A stretch of 5,417 nt of DNA from Caldilineaceae bacterium (lineage in GTDB: Bacteria > Chloroflexota > Anaerolineae > Caldilineales > Caldilineaceae). The first letter of the stretch is position 1, and the number at the start of each line of letters is the position of its first letter. The DNA is taken from positions 1 through 5,417 of the forward strand of contig WGCB01000494.1 of the NCBI GenBank assembly GCA_015494005.1, read 5' to 3'. A program made the translations under genes and the position numbers. The notes below the pieces were generated by a model. That model saw only the letters and a program-made list of their open reading frames with translations. It made no database searches and was not told the DNA's origin. Shown here piece after piece: positions 4,893-5,417 of the stretch.

Positions 4893-5417
4893 ATGCGCCC
4901 CCCCACTGCCACGGCGCTCATGGAGGCCTGGGAGCGGGGTCGCACCGCCTCGTCCCTGCACCGGGCCCTGCTCCTCCTGGCCCTGGCCTGGCCGGAGTGG
5001 AGCCAGGAGCAGCTGGCCCAGCTTCCTCTGGGACGCCGGGACGCCCTGCTCTTCCGGCTCCGGGAGGAGATCTTCGGGCCCCACCTGGCCAGCGTGGTGG
5101 ACTGCCCGGCCTGCGGCGAGCGCCTGGAGTTCGTCCTGGACAGCGCCCAGCTTGCCCCGGACGCCGGCCTGCCCCAGCTCCCGGACGCACCGCCCCAGCC
5201 CATCACACCCCGGCCCATCACCGTGGAGGCCCGCCTGGACGATCGGGCCCTGGCCATCATCCTGCGCCCGCCCACCAGCGCGGACCTGGCCGGGGTGCTC
5301 CAGGACGCGGACCCGGAGGCCGACCCCCAGGCCGCCCGGGAGGCCCTGCTGCGCCGCTGCCTCCTGGACGTGCAGCCCCTGGACGAGACGGCCTTGCCGG
5401 TCGAGCTGCCCCAGCCC
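4893..5417 (+). CDS. Baseplate / hub-assembly-like tail protein with CxxC motif (3' end cut)
   Basis: The frame stays open for 175 codons to the right edge. The N-terminal part has LHRALLLLALAWPEWSQEQLAQLPLGRRDALLFRLREEIFGPHL (about 22-65), then VVDCPACGERLEFVLD (68-83) with a single Cys-x-x-Cys pair (C71, C74), then a Pro-rich linker (86-108) and PITVEARLDDRALAIILRPPTSADLAG (107-132). This arrangement matches the proteins that follow the tube gene in eCIS and T4-like tail clusters and are usually annotated as T4 baseplate or hub-chaperone-like. One CxxC pair suggests possible metal or redox binding, but no second pair is present in the visible part. The start at 4893 follows the tube stop by 5 bases and lacks a clear ribosome binding site, which suggests coupled translation. 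An in-frame ATG at 4920 is an alternative. Confidence 0.72.
   Translation, partial: MRPPTATALMEAWERGRTASSLHRALLLLALAWPEWSQEQLAQLPLGRRDALLFRLREEIFGPHLASVVDCPACGERLEFVLDSAQLAPDAGLPQLPDAPPQPITPRPITVEARLDDRALAIILRPPTSADLAGVLQDADPEADPQAAREALLRRCLLDVQPLDETALPVELPQP

Overview
This is a high-GC bacterial chromosomal window with two parts: ordinary housekeeping-type genes on the minus strand (left third), and the start of a contractile phage-tail-like gene cluster on the plus strand (right two thirds). The cluster reads as an extracellular contractile injection system (eCIS) or related tail-derived particle. No capsid, terminase or integrase gene is visible, but only the first part of the cluster lies inside the window. 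The high GC, the tail-protein subtypes and the REP-like spacer hairpins remind me of Chloroflexota, but that is a guess from memory and not shown by the sequence.

Left region, minus strand. A GTG-initiated MscS-family mechanosensitive channel gene runs off the left edge. It has a good ribosome binding site and a clear extended -10 promoter. To its right, a spacer of almost 300 bases holds two facing REP-like hairpins and a 12-bp-stem terminator. The terminator serves the next minus-strand gene, a 122-residue four-helix DoxX-like membrane protein.

Middle, 1527-1932. This 406-base gap separates the minus-strand doxX-like gene from the plus-strand tail cluster. Its most striking content is four direct repeats of GTGAC/GTGAT spaced exactly 11 bp apart at 1722-1765. 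That is the layout used by winged-helix OmpR/PhoB- or SARP-type regulators, so this is the best candidate control site for the cluster, for the doxX-like gene, or for both.

Right region, plus strand. In order it holds a 66-residue protein of unknown function, a 128-residue beta-rich protein of unknown function, a 520-residue contractile tail sheath protein, a 175-residue gp19-like tail tube protein, and the first 175 residues of a T4-baseplate/hub-chaperone-like protein with a CxxC motif. All are co-oriented. Sheath and tube would form the contractile shell and inner tube, and the last gene probably serves baseplate assembly. Two spacers in this cluster contain short tandem repeats just upstream of ribosome binding sites: a 15-bp unit before the 128-residue gene and a 7-bp unit between sheath and tube. 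The two small leading genes and these repeats are the least explained parts of the window.
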